From NCBI GenBank assembly GCA_019321725.1, contig CM033118.1:15092071-15156070 (forward strand): a stretch of 64,000 nucleotides of DNA. The letters are read 5' to 3'. Below the pieces are notes generated by a model. It saw only the letters and a program-made list of their open reading frames with translations, ran no database searches and had not been told where the DNA came from. The DNA is from Paulownia fortunei (lineage: Eukaryota; Streptophyta; Magnoliopsida; Lamiales; Paulowniaceae). The position numbers and the translations under genes are program-made. Shown here piece by piece: positions 1 through 11,880 of the stretch (position 1 is the stretch's first letter; each line of letters opens with the position of its first letter).

Positions 1-470
1 ATAAAGTTGACATCATATTATGACAAGGCAAATGCAGAGACTTTTATCCTTTTCCTACTTATATATTTTTGTAATTGACCTAAATAAACAAATTCATTTA
101 TCTCAAATTTTCTACAGTTTAAAATGACTTGAACAAACATTGCAGTGGCATTGTTAATCGGCAAAGAAATCTCCCACCCCCATCTCAAATCCTCAATGAC
201 TTAATGAAATTAATGTACTGGACATTGTCTTGTGCCAATGATGTTTTTGTGTTTGATTTATGTCATTTCATCCCATCTTAACGATTACCTTATTTTAAAT
301 TAATTCTAATCTGACAATAACATTGACATATAATACTTTGAAGTAAAATAATTTTAGAAATTTAATTTAAATTTTAAATTTTTAACTTTTAGTTAAAAAG
401 TAAATAATTCTTCAAGTGCAATACACATAACAAAATACTATAATATATACCATAAGAATTCAATTAATAC

Positions 471-570
471 CTTGCGTGTACGAATGTGTTTAAGAGAAAC
501 ATCAAGTTGATGTTCCAAGTTGTGCAGCTCCTTCATGCTTAGGGTATCGAGATCATCTCCCATATAATGT
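471..570 (-). CDS. FUL-like (AGL8): Exon 4 of the MADS-box gene (K domain)
   Basis: The exon follows TTGTTTGCAG and ends CGCAAG before GTATTAA. It codes for [20 protein letters not shown] followed by [13 protein letters not shown], with the heptad leucine spacing of the K-domain amphipathic helix used for dimer formation. It is 100 bp long and ends in phase 0. Positions 1-470 are the start of intron 4; I see no coding signal there. Confidence 0.92.
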
Positions 571-3500
571 CTGCAAACAACAAGAAAACCAACAAGGTTC
601 AAAATAACTTTGCTTAGGTAAGAGAAGAACAGAAAAGAGAAACTATCCTCCACCTTTGGTTTCTCTGCAAAACCTCCATTCTAGCCTTAAGTTTTGCATG
701 TTCTAACGTCCAGCTTCCCTGTCCAAAAATTATATATTTAGTATCTGTTTCTATTTTCACAAGGAAAATTATCACGCATTGGTCCACAGGTGAGGGCCTG
801 CAAACAAGAATTCATCACAACAGGGTCCGTTATCATTTGTTCTTTCTTTACGAAAATTATTAACCCAAGTTATTAGAAAAGCTCATTATACCCATTTATA
901 AACCATTTCAATTTTTGTCCCACAATCAATACGAGATATCATAGAAATGGCATATTCTTATATGAAATTCTGTTTACGTATACCGGGGATTCAAGGTCTG
1001 GCTGTTTCAGCTGCCTTTCAGCATATGAATATCTTTCGTATCGTTCAAGGATCCTTTCCATGCTGCAAATAAAGAAGGGTCAAATTCTGTTTATCATCAA
1101 CATGTTCAGGTACTAAAACATTTTTGTGAAGCGCACTTCAGCCTCTATACAAAAAGATTAATGGTATATTATCAATCAACCGCCAATCAGTACTATAATT
1201 AATTTGATAAATTGGATCAACATAAATTTGATCGAAATATTATAGTATAAAGCTTCATAGTAAAAAAGAAATATTGCTTCTTTACATAGATGCATTTGGA
1301 ATCATATTGGAATTAAAAACTCTTAAAAATCTCTTTCCTAAGAGCTCTTCCTCAATGTTAACTCTTCGGAATATTTGGATTTTGAGTTTTATTGAGAAAG
1401 AAAAATTAAAGACTAAATTCAAAAAAAAAAAAAAAAGTGTAAGGTTCTATGATAATATTGGGAGGAAAATACTTTGTTTAATATTCTTTTATTATAAAGT
1501 AAGAGCCAAGAATAAATGTTAGAATTCACTCTAACTGAAGATTCCATTTTTAGAAAGAAAATTATCTGCAAGAAGTTACTGATTCCTTAATTGAAGAAAA
1601 ACACCAACATTTCCTTTGCTTTTTTTTTTTCCCTCAATATTTCTTCTGAAAGCCTTAATATTGAGTTAAAAAGACTTTAATGCTCTTCTAAAAGCCTTAA
1701 TTTTGGCACGCAAAGAGTTTCCAATGAGATATTTGTAGGAAAGCAGAAAGGGGGCAATGTACTACAATTATTACTGGTTAAAGTCAACAAAGTGCTTTTT
1801 TTTATAAGATTTTAAGGGGTAAACGAATAGTGTTATTATTGGAGTGAAGTATCATCAAGCTTTGAAATTTATAAATTGACCATGTATTTGAAGTTAAATT
1901 ATAAGAATTTTATGTTATAAGCGAACAATTCTTGCTATACTGTCACATAGGAAATGTGTACATAAATTTTGACAGATTTGTAAGATTAATCACTTCATAC
2001 TGATTTTCTCATTTAAGAATTTAACTATATTAGAGAAGAGAGAAAATTATCTTATTGCCTTTTAAACAAGCAGCTTCATGTACAACATGAATGGATTATC
2101 TAAAATTTTAAGTTGCCAAAGAGATTAAGATTATTTTAATCATTAAATGTCTTGAACCATAAGGCAAAAACAAATTTTAGTTTTTTTGTTTTAAGCGATT
2201 TGCTATAGTACCACATCCTGCAGAATTGAATGTCTTGTTAAAGATGTTGAGCAATCAACTTAATTATTTTTCCAATACAATGTTGAAAAATTTATGCAAT
2301 TTTCTCAAATATTTACTTATGTTATACTTCGAGACAAATACTACCATTTGAAAGAATTGTAGTATTAAAATTTTCAAAGAATTGATACCAAATAGATTAA
2401 AATATTAGATAATTTGACTATATATATACTAGAGCATATTAATTTACAAAATATTTCATTCTTTTAGCATGAAGTGCCAAATGGGGCATCGAAATATTTA
2501 TTTTTCTGTTTTACAAACCTAATGGAAACAAAAAGGCAATAGTAGCTGGGAACAATAGGAAAAAATAAAAAATAATCAAAACTATTATAAGAATAACATT
2601 CTAACCTATCAAATTTCTTACAATATTTACCATACTAGCTATTTCACAATTTTCATATAGTACTATATCAATCTTGCTTGGATTAATTACTTGCCAAACT
2701 GTTATAAGTATTTGGTTCCAAATGACCTTTGTCATGTCTAAGTATGAGTAATTAGGTAAACAAACCAAATTGGAAAATTGGGGAGAAGTAGAAGAGAAGT
2801 TATACATGTCCAAAGCAAGAGTTTTTTCAGAGATTAAGAATTTAAAAAGAAAAAAGAAAAAAGAAAAAAAGCTCAATGGACAGATAACAAAATAGAGAAG
2901 TATGGTGCTTGGAAGTAAAATATAACTTTATTAAAATAAGTTAATATAAGTTTACTCATCTTAAACATTTGAGATAACTGTTGTAATACAAGCAAAATGT
3001 AAAATCAATAGATCCACAACTTAAAAAAGAAAAAAGCTTTTTTGGGGTTTAGATTTCATGGTTTCAAGAAAATTAAAAAAAATGAGGCAGTGTATGTTCT
3101 ATTGTTATACAATTTTATTTGTTTGATTAGCAGTTTTCTTATCATAATTAAGCAATTATGCGGCTCAAATCAATGTCTGCATTGGTTGAGGAGAAATTAA
3201 GTGTATAAAGTAGATTAACTAATGACTAGCTCTCAGTGTTTGCTTGCAAGCAAGTTCACTTAAAATTTTCTAATTCTATGAAATAAAAAACAATTTTTTT
3301 AAGAAAAAAGAATTTTTTTTACAAAGAATACTGATCTAGAATTTTTTTTTGAATGGAACCAGCAAAACAGAAAGTATATAAAATATGAAAAAGAAATCAT
3401 ATTGATTTGATAAATTAAAAGTTAAAAAAATTAATTAAATATAGCTTGGTCGTACAAGGTACTGCGTACCATATTTTATCATGTTAATCAGTGTATTACT

Positions 3501-4345
3501 ATTATTAATAACATATTTAAAGCTGACAGATTTTGTACCTTTAATAAGAAGAGGAAGAAAGACGCAATGATTACATATTATGCATAAGAAGAAACTCAAT
3601 CCTCGTTGCTCTCACAATTAACGTACATAAAACTTTAAAGTACCATATCAAAAGATTAAAAAATCGATAAGTAAACTGTGTACTAATAATATGTAAATAA
3701 CAATTTACTCACAATTAACGTACATTAATGTACCATATCAAAAAATCAAAAAATAGATAAGTAAATTGTGTACTAATATATATTATATAAACAAATAAAT
3801 GGTATGTAGCCTGCAAGTAAAGCTGACAACACTACATAATTTAATGCACAAATTAGTGCAAGGATGTCAGCCCATGCACACTTTTCTTGATGATATTTCA
3901 TGTAATACTATGTTATGTGCCATTAATTCCAAAATTAAATTGAAGAGAAAAAGGGGGAAAACAACAGAGAAAAAAGTATTTTTTGGATCTGAAAAGGTTA
4001 AAAAAAGCTGTAAAGGCAGAGAAACTGATAGAAAAGTTTTGCATGAAAGTGCAGAATGAAAACTGTTTGAAAGAACTGCTCAGTAATCAGAAACTGAAAA
4101 AAAAAAAAAAGGCAAAACCAGCTTGAAATGATGATATATTATATGAAGATAATTTCATAAATATATGTATACAATACGTATATAATTATTTATGATTTTT
4201 TGAAAAAATAAATTCCGTAAATGTTACGGATGAGGACCAAAAAAAGCAAACAAAATTTAAATCTTTTCTGATCAACCTAGGCGAAAAAAATAGGGAAACA
4301 ATCTAGCAAGAATGAGAGAAATATTGAAAAGAAATCAAAAGGAGG

Positions 4346-4382
<37 letters not shown>

Positions 4383-4884
4383 CATGTAACGAAGAAGAAA
4401 AAAGGGGGAAAAAAAGAATTATTTGCTGATCGACCTAGCAAGAAAGTGAGATAAAAAAAGAAACAATATTGCAACAAAATAAAGAATTAAAAAACCATTT
4501 GAAAGAAGACTTGAATTAATAATGGTATTAAAAAAAAAAAGAAATCTACTACTACAAGACCCAACTCACAGAAAATCCCAGAAAAAATAAAATAAAAATA
4601 TAATTCTTGATTAACCTAACCAGAACCTGAACCAAAAAAAAAAAAAAAAGGTTGAAAATCAAGAACAGGTTGAAAAGCAACGAAGTGAAGAAGAAATACC
4701 ATGAATCAGTAGCATATTCAAAGAGCTTCCCTTTGGTTGAAAACACAATCAAACCCACATCTGCATCGCATAGCACTGAGATCTCATGAGCTTTCTTCAG
4801 AAGCCCTGATCGCCTCTTCGAAAATGTCACCTGCCGATTTATCTTGTTCTCTATTCTCTTCAGCTGCACCCTTCCCCTCCCCAT
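471..4884 (-). CDS. FUL-like (AGL8): AP1/FUL-clade MIKC MADS-box transcription factor, 5' part (exons 1-4; the gene continues beyond the window start)
   Basis: This is a nuclear DNA-binding transcription factor of the type that specifies floral meristem and fruit identity. I joined four exons on the minus strand: 4884-4700 (185 bp), 1062-984 (79 bp), 718-654 (65 bp) and 570-471 (100 bp). All junctions are GT/AG and keep frame, and the sizes match AP1/FUL genes. The start [20 protein letters not shown] opens the MADS domain (residues 1-60), followed by [20 protein letters not shown] (I region) and a K domain containing [20 protein letters not shown]. The Cys codon after TDS is split TG|C across intron 1. 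I saw no exon 5 (usually starting NQL) between 1 and 470, so intron 4 must exceed 470 bp and the C-terminus lies outside. Placement in AP1/FUL is secure. FUL rather than AP1 is a judgement from MERILERY and YSYAERQL. No defect is visible. Confidence 0.93.
654..718 (-). CDS. FUL-like (AGL8): Exon 3 of the MADS-box gene (start of K domain)
   Basis: The exon follows TTTTTGGACAG and ends CCAAAG before GTGGAGG. It codes for [20 protein letters not shown] and then QR. The length is 65 bp. Exon 4 (571 and lower) follows after an 83-bp intron. Confidence 0.92.
984..1062 (-). CDS. FUL-like (AGL8): Exon 2 of the MADS-box gene (I region)
   Basis: The exon follows TTTGCAG and ends CCCCG before GTATACG. 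It codes for [18 protein letters not shown] and then KQPDLESP. The 79 bp length and phase match exon 2 of AP1/FUL genes. It is too short to stand out as an open frame and was found by splice logic. Confidence 0.92.
1063..4699 (-). other. Intron 1 of the MADS-box gene
   Basis: This is a 3.6 kb AT-rich intron. Long first introns carrying regulatory sites are common in AP1/FUL genes. I see a (TA)n microsatellite at 4349-4381, several A-runs (for example 1418-1437 and 4635-4650), and a near-duplicate of the stretch around 3605-3700 (CACAATTAACGTACAT and following) at 3710-3775. I found no transposon ends and no convincing consensus CArG box by eye. Open frames here do not resemble proteins. Confidence 0.8.
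4349..4381. repeat. (TA)n microsatellite in MADS intron 1
   Basis: This is an uninterrupted AT dinucleotide run of about 33 bp, 320 bp downstream of the exon 1 donor. It is likely length-variable between individuals. Confidence 0.9.
4700..4884 (-). CDS. FUL-like (AGL8): Exon 1 of the MADS-box gene (MADS domain)
   Basis: This exon encodes the whole MADS domain and ends ...GATTCATG followed by GTATTTC, a good donor site. The open frame that continues beyond it is intron read-through and not protein. The 185 bp length leaves two bases of a split codon, completed by the first base of exon 2. Residues include [20 protein letters not shown] and [14 protein letters not shown]. Ser in KRRSGLL (many relatives have Ala) and GLIVF (many have ALIVF) are the only mildly unusual residues. 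Confidence 0.95.
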
Positions 4885-5320
4885 TTTTCTTTTTTTTTTT
4901 ACTTTCTTCCCTTCTATTTTTTATTTATTTTTTTTGTTTTTCAACCAACCCTTCACTCATAAAGAGCATATATATATGCGTATATATCTTCAAGACTTCT
5001 TCAACCTATTATATATATATATGATGACTTCCTCTCGTTTTTACCGTTTCTATATACATGCTCTGTCTTTCTTCCCACCACTCAGATATTTTCTTTCCCA
5101 CATAAAACATAACATATATATGGGTTAAATTTTTGTACAAGTTTTGTTTGACTATCTGTGTGTGTGTGTGTGCGCGCGCACACGCAGCTGTGTGTGTATG
5201 TGGGTGTTATTACTTTTTGGAATATGTTGCAGCATTGATAAGTAGTTTCAGATGTGGACATGAGTGGTTTTGGAAAACCACGGTGGTTTCGTCAAATTCG
5301 TTGTCGAATTGTGATTTGTG
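4885..5320 (-). promoter_or_regulatory. Upstream region and probable core promoter of the MADS-box gene
   Basis: The sequence directly upstream of the ATG is CT-rich when read on the plus strand, as expected for a plant 5' UTR. A TATA-like run (alternating TA, 5009-5022) lies about 125-140 bp upstream of the start codon, so transcription would begin near 4975-4985; this start is inferred. Further upstream are an alternating TG/CG tract (5157-5186) and an 8-bp inverted repeat GTGGTTTT/AAAACCAC with a GG centre (5264-5281). Confidence 0.5.
5157..5186. repeat. Alternating (TG)n(CG)n(CA)n tract, possible Z-DNA
   Basis: Thirty bases alternate strictly between pyrimidine and purine, with a CGCGCG core, about 270 bp upstream of the MADS start codon. 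A second TG stretch follows at 5190-5202. Such tracts can adopt Z-DNA under negative supercoiling; no function is shown. Confidence 0.75.
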
Positions 5321-7513
5321 GAGAGGGAAAGTGTAGTCTATAGAGTCGTTGGTGTCCTAGTATATAGGCCACATGTTTGTGGGAACCGTTCGTACCAGGT
5401 GCGTCATGGTTTGTACGGCCGGAATCTTGTTCCATGCACCTTATCTTTTTGTTTCTTGTTACTGTTTTTTCCTTTTCTTTTTTTTTCCCCTTTTATTTCG
5501 AGGGCGTGACGGCGAGAGTTTTACATCATTATTATTTGAAAAAGCAAAGATTTTAAGTTTATTTATAAAATTGTTTCAATTTCGTAGTTTCATATTATCA
5601 TATTCACAAAAATTAAAATTCTATTATGAAAGGTTTAGGAAGAAAGTATGAGCATAACTTTGGAATTAGGAAAGTAAAATTGGATCATCATTTATTATAG
5701 ATAATATTTTAATGCCAATATATTGATATTACATACATATTATTAATATTAACAATAATTAACACAAATTTTATATGTAAGGTGTTGTTACTTCAATTAA
5801 TTACGCATATACCGTAACAATAAAAAATTTTAAACTAATGTACTAGCTATATGTGTGTTGTGAATGAATTATGTTATACATGTGTTATTAATTATAAAAA
5901 ATAACAATTTAAAAATAATTCTTGTTACAAGTAAATTTATAAAAATTATTATTATAATAAAATAAAAATTATTATTACTTAATATATATAATTAATGACG
6001 AACTTGATTGCATGTTTTTTTCTTGTAGTATCGAACATTTTGTTGTGGACTATCCACGATACGGGTAGAGGACATGAAGATACTTAAAAGTTATAGGTCA
6101 AAACGAATGTTTATTATATATAAATTTGTGTACCTACGTATGTAATTGATAATAGAATTATAAAGATGTGTGCAAGTACAAAGAGCAACACATTTGTGTC
6201 TTGTACATGTTGGAGATAAAAGAAAAAAATATTAGCTTAAGAAAAATAAAGAAGAGAGAGAGTGAACTAAGATAAGTTAATGCTTTTTTTTTTTCAAATT
6301 ACATTTTAAAAAAATATATTTTTTGTTGATTTTTTTCCCATAATCCCTAGAGTTTGTAATTTATTAAGAAAAATTACAACGTGTTGACAATGTGTTTGAT
6401 ATACTATTTTTAATATTAATTTAATTTTTTTTTTTGCTTGCTAGATCTACACTTGAAGCTCGATAATTCAAATTCGTTTATATTTGAGTCGAGTCTAATT
6501 AAACATGAGTAAAATTAAACTTGAGCATTCAAATTGAGTCTCATGAACTTGTAGGTTATGGGCTAAGCTTCGGCCTTATTAGGCTCAGCCTGAATAACCC
6601 CATATTATTCTCAATTGTTTTATACAATTATACCCTTAATTATTTTTCAATAACCTTCATTTTACTACTTTCGCTCCACCAAATCTAATTTTTTTTTAAT
6701 TTTTTATTGTATTTCTTTTTAATATAGTAATTATTACAAGTATTTATTTATACATGTGCATATAGTTTACACATATATACGTATTACAAAGTGCACTGAT
6801 TATATTAGTTGTTTTTCTGTTTTTGTTTTTTTTTCTCCTTGCCTTTTCTCCCTCTCTTTTTTCTCCATTTGTCATTTTTCTTTGTTTTTTTATTTTGAGT
6901 ATATATAGTTTGAAGATAGTATAGATTTATATAGGTATAGTAACTCTATGTATATGCATATATATTATGTGCTGGTTTGTAGTTGAAGAAACTTTAGTCA
7001 ATGATTTAGTTTAATTTATTTCGTCAAATTTCACAAAATAAATTATTATTTCAAAGTTTAAGGGTAATTTAGATTTCTACATACAAAAAATTAAGTTGGA
7101 TATACTATTGCAACTTATTTATCAAATATATTTTAATTTATTCCTGTTTTGCAGCAAAATTTTGCAAATACTCCAACTTTTACTTCTCAATTTTTTTCTA
7201 TTTTTTTTTTTAAAGTTAGCACTTCTTTCAGAATAGGAGTTTTTTCAAATACTATGGTTGTCATTGAGCAAACTATTGGTATGATTGAGGAGTACTCATC
7301 GTATAGACTTGTTTTTGTGAAATTGTAGTGACAAAATTCTGTAAAATACAGTTCTAATCAAATATTTATAGCAGTTATTGACTCCAACAATCATGTCCAA
7401 TAAGAATTGTTATACTTTTTATGGTAGTATAAATGTTATATCTGATAGTATACACTGAGTGTATATTTTATTACATTTTCACACACATTTATATATTTAT
7501 GTAAATATTAATA

Positions 7514-7546
<33 letters not shown>

Positions 7547-8134
7547 TATTGAATATAACATTTTCTTTCGGTGATTTTCACTCATACGAGGATGACAAAA
7601 TGGAAAAGCCATAGCTGGGTGATTAATGATTAATAATGGGGTTAATCATAAACTGGTCTAGGTTCATACATACCTAGTAAAAAAGGGGTGGTTGGGTTTG
7701 GGTCAACCATATTGTAGATTCCTTCATTTCTGGCCTCACAAGCACTTTTCTTCTAGTATTCTCTTGGCCCATCTATGTGTCAAAGTTTCATTTGAACTCT
7801 GTCCTAATATCTACGTGTCTATTTATCCTTTGCTTGTTCAATAGCTACACATATTTACTGTACTGGATTTGTTTTATCCCTTGTCCTTGTTTTTAGTTCA
7901 AATTCATTAATTACATAGAGAAAAGGATTCATGCTTTTGTTTCTTTGGTCCATGAAGGGTCCCAAAAATATTAGATCTACAATGTTAATTGTCTCTTGTT
8001 TCTTGTTGCATTAACAATCTTTTTTTTGTTTTTAATCATAAAGCAGGATCCAATAGGCGGGATTAGACATAAACCCCTATTAATTCATATACACGAAATA
8101 TGAGTACAAATAAATTTAAGTGGCACTACTTCCC
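5321..8134. other. Intergenic AT-rich DNA with no recognisable gene
   Basis: I see homopolymer T-runs, a (TA)n microsatellite around 7516-7540 and a stretch at 6440-6600 rich in TTGAG/CTCGA words (CTTGAAGCTCGATAATTC, TTGAGTCGAGTCTAATT) that recalls a degenerate dispersed repeat. There is no protein-like open frame. The apparent peptides near 5.3-5.6 kb are low-complexity translations. Confidence 0.6.
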
Positions 8135-8440
8135 TTACAAGTGATCATTGAAAGATGGCAGGGCTAAAGACCGACACCACCTAACAAGGCTTCGTGTAAA
8201 ATTATTGTTCGCGTAAACTTGTCCGACCTGTTGAGAACATGCAAGATTAGCCAGGGCATCAGCAATGCAGTTTCCTTCGCGATAAATAAGATAAACAAAA
8301 TAGTGCAATTTCTTCATTAACCAAAATATTTTTGTTAAAATTGGTCGCTCCCAGCTAACGGATTTTGAAGTAAACCAATAATCACTTGTAAATCACTCTC
8401 AATCCAAACATTGTATATGTTGTGAAGCCAAGAATGGTGT
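8135..8440 (-). pseudogene. RNase H-like domain fragment (retroelement-derived)
   Basis: The minus strand reads NVWIESDLQVIIGLLQN, then in a shifted frame FVYLIYREGNCIADALANLA, ending in a stop at 8135. This order (ESD followed by the REGN..ADALA helix) is that of the reverse-transcriptase-associated RNase H domain family seen in plant LINEs and related host proteins. Only the second half of the domain is present, with at least one frameshift and a stop between the two blocks near 8320-8335. No start, promoter or neighbouring reverse transcriptase was found, so this is a relic. Confidence 0.65.
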
Positions 8441-11400
8441 TCTTGATGCATTAACAATGTTAAAGAGTAAATGTTCATTATAGGGTTAATGATTCTTGGT
8501 ACTTAGATCAAATTTTTGGGCACCAATATATGTTTCATAAAAAAATAATTACATTGGGTATTCATAATAGTTAGTACAACTTCGAAAAGATTTAATTATA
8601 ATATATTTATTTTCGTACAAACATTTTAGTTATTGTATTAACACAAAAAATTAGTGTTGGGTTCGTAAAATCATAGAGCAAGAAAATTTATAATTTTTAA
8701 TATATTCATACATCACATGCATAAATTAGTATTCTGAATTCGATGTGACATTTTTAATATGATCTAAACAATGTCTTCTATAAAATTGGGTTATTTAAAA
8801 AATTTATGTAAGCTGCATTAAGTTACACAAGTTGTTACTTTTTACTGTGAGTTTAGAGGTAAAAAGAAAGAGCATATACTTTTCAAGAACTAATATTGGC
8901 ACTCCGAAAATTATTACAGCCGCTCAAAATTCGTTGTGTATTTTTTTTAAAATAGTTAACAGCGCCAATACTATGTTATGAGAGAGCGCTAATAAATTCC
9001 CATAATCTTTATTATCTTCAAAATTATTCAATTTTCATCCTTCTATTACCTTAAATTTTTGAACTCTCATGCAAGAAAATTATAAAAAGACTAAATATAT
9101 ATGTGGTTCATTGCCTTTTGTTAACTGCTAACACATAATTAGTAGGACTTGAGTTGATAAACGTGCACTTATCGTGCCAAGTTTAATTTAAAACACGAGT
9201 TTTGTAAGTGAATTATGTAATTTAATATCCAAAAAAGTATATAGGAAAGTGGATACACCCAAATTAATGTAGGTATTAATAAAGACTATTAATCATTTTA
9301 TTTCATTGTACTAAATAAAAAATAATTTCTTTAACTATTCACATTACTGTAAATTGATTATCTTCTCTATGCCATTCACCAAATGCCAAACATGTTTCAT
9401 TCTATTTTTTTTCAAAAATATTATATTTTCATTGGACTTCCGTGCATAGCATGGGATTTGAGCTAGTTTCTACAACTATTTCTATTGGAATTCAAATAAA
9501 AAAAATAAAAAAACTAGTTTGACCTTTATTTTTATTTTTATTTTATTTCATACTTAAGATTTTGCTTTTAAATAGTTGGGGAGATGGATTCTCATGTGGT
9601 GCTTAACCTCATGAAAAAAAAAAAAAGCACATACGGCTACTCTCCCTCTTAATTGAAGATTGTAGGGCGCATGCTTAGATTTTGCCATGGGATGCTTCAC
9701 AAATGCAGACACACTCATGGAGATGCAATGCCAAAACTTATTACTTGTTCGAAACACCTCACCAAATATATACTTCCATTATTGGAGAAATATAGACTAT
9801 AGTTTGTAGCTTCATTTTTTTTTTTTTTAATTTTGTCCTTCCTTTTATTTACGAGAAAAGAAAAAAATTAATGATAATATAGAAATATATAAGTTGTTAA
9901 CTACCCAAGGGTTACACCGCTGATTAAAGGATCTTAGCCCTTTTTTAAGTTTATAAGTGTAGTTTTTATCAAAAACATTTCAATACAAAATTAATAAAGT
10001 ATACACTAACAAGCCTCCGCAATTTCAAATTCTCCTACTAGTTTTGATTATTTTTTTGTTAGCAATTTTAATTATTATTTTTTTAAGGATAATATTGACT
10101 GATTTTTCAAATTTTTTTTTTAAATAACTCGAATTCATGATTAATTATTTCATAGGTGCAAGTGTAGTAATTTTAATTATTGAATAAATAGTTTCTGCAT
10201 TGTTAGGTTACAAAATTGATGAGGAAATATTTGATTGAAGCGGGTGGGGGGTGGGGGGTGGGGATTTCTGCTTCCGAACTTTGAAAAAAGGCTTCGTGCG
10301 CAATATCCATCACATATAGATGGATTAACTAAATCGCACCAACCTAATTAACTTCTCCTCTCCTGTTCTGTGAAGTCTATTTAAATCTTTTTGAACCCCC
10401 TTGTACAGCATGTCCTTTTTTGTTATTCGGAAAACGTAAGAAAAGTCAAAATTTTAATGATTTTTTTCAAAATTGTCCTTAAAAAAAATGAGTTTATTGT
10501 CAAATTCTACAATCAGACTTTATATCTAAATAACATCACTTTTTTTAATTTATTATATACAGATATTAGAAACCAAAAAATTCACTCCTAAACTAAAGCA
10601 TATATATGTGGAGCTATAGTACTAGCTTGGAGAGAATATAACCTCACCAAGACCAAGAATAAAGTCATTGATGTAGATTGAAGAGCAAAATAGGTAATTA
10701 AATGAAAATTGCCTTCTTTTTAAAGGATGATAAAAACATTTTGGGATTAATGAGAGTAAAATAGTGGGCATCTTTTGTTAACAGAGAAAGTAATTTTTAC
10801 TTGACAAAATTGCCATCTCTCTTTTAGCTATGGATGATTTTTTTCTTTGTAATAGGATAATTTCAAAATGCATGTGGGCTGTTAGGATATGTTATGATAA
10901 AAATAAATAAATAAAAATAATTTTTTTTTTTGCTTTCTCTTTTGATTGGTCAAAATAAAATTAAAAAAACAAAAGTTAAAGACATGGATGAAGTCCACCT
11001 CTTCACCTTTTTCAAACATATTAAAAGAAAAAAAAAAGACTCAATTCATATTTTCAGAAAGCATAGACTCCATAAAGTGTGGACTGAGTCCACTTTTACC
11101 TAAATTTAACAACAATTCATTTAATGGTATTATTATTATTATTATTATTACTATTGCTTTTCAAAGTAAATTATGGAAAAAGTCTTCACCCTGAAAAAGA
11201 GAAAAAAACAAAGAAACACAAGAAATATGTGAAATAATGTATATACATATATGTACATGAACGTAAATGCAAACCTAAAGCTATGTTATTGTCAAGTTCA
11301 AGATTTGGATGGAATGTCTATGTATTCTCTTTTGAGGAATCAGAACTCTATAGTTCGAATGCCCAATTTTGGGATCTAAATTTACTGTGTGAAAATCAGG

Positions 11401-11540
11401 AACGAAATGAGGTGAAATGGATGGAGTATCTCGATGTCATCGAGTTGGACTTTTTGGTGGTGAGGAAGTGGAAGAAACCTCGAGAAGGAAAATTGATTTT
11501 TTTAATTCTAAAAAGATTGTGAAAACCCCGTAGAGTAGCT
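8441..11540. other. Intergenic DNA, no gene recognised
   Basis: This is AT-rich sequence without protein-like frames. It contains the G-run array at 10242-10263, an (ATT)n repeat at about 11128-11152, and many A/T homopolymers. Short open frames around 10.4, 10.9 and 11.3 kb have no recognisable similarity and no supporting signals. Confidence 0.55.
10242..10263 (+). repeat. Four-run G tract, G-quadruplex motif
   Basis: The sequence consists of G3, G6, G6 and G4 runs, each separated by one T. Single-base loops make this a textbook intramolecular quadruplex candidate. It is isolated in very AT-rich surroundings and belongs to no gene I can identify. Confidence 0.85.
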
Positions 11541-11544
11541 TGTC

Positions 11545-11880
11545 CCTTGATGGCGAACAACTAATTCCTCATAATATTACTTATCCTTGGTGGGCGGAGA
11601 GCTAATTTTTTATGACTTTGGTTATACCTTGGTAGGTGGATAACTAACTCCCTATGACTCTTTTTATCCCATAGTGGGTAGACATATAATTTCCTATGAC
11701 TTTTCTTATCCCCTTGGCAGGGGACAACTAATTCCTGTTATTTTGCTTATCCCTTTGGTGAGCGGACAACTAATCCCTGTAACTTTGCTTATCCCCTTCA
11801 CGGGTAAACAAATAATTCCCTATTACTTTACTTATCCTATTGTTTATACCTTGGTAGGGTGAACATCTACTTTTTTATGA
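11545..11880. repeat. Diverged 42-bp minisatellite, about 8 units
   Basis: Units start near 11545, 11586, 11628, 11670, 11713, 11754, 11796 and 11850. The recurring core is CTTGGTGGG, a short spacer, ACAACTAATTCC, then CTATGACTTTGCTTATCC. Units differ at many positions, so the array is old. The open frame crossing it translates to a repeated peptide (GQLIPV.LLIP) only because 42 is a multiple of three. Confidence 0.8.

Noticed and set aside
4552..4699. Extension of the MADS open frame past the exon 1 donor
   Set aside because: The residues after TDSW are Phe/Leu-rich intron sequence; a good GT donor and the matching exon 2 show that the exon ends at 4700.
6440..6600. TTGAG/CTCGA-rich stretch considered as a MITE or SINE
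   Set aside because: I found no terminal inverted repeats, target duplication or A/B boxes, so it was left as possible degenerate repeat only.
11674..11862. 62-codon frame with repeated LIPV.LLIP peptide
   Set aside because: It is an artefact of a 42-bp minisatellite.
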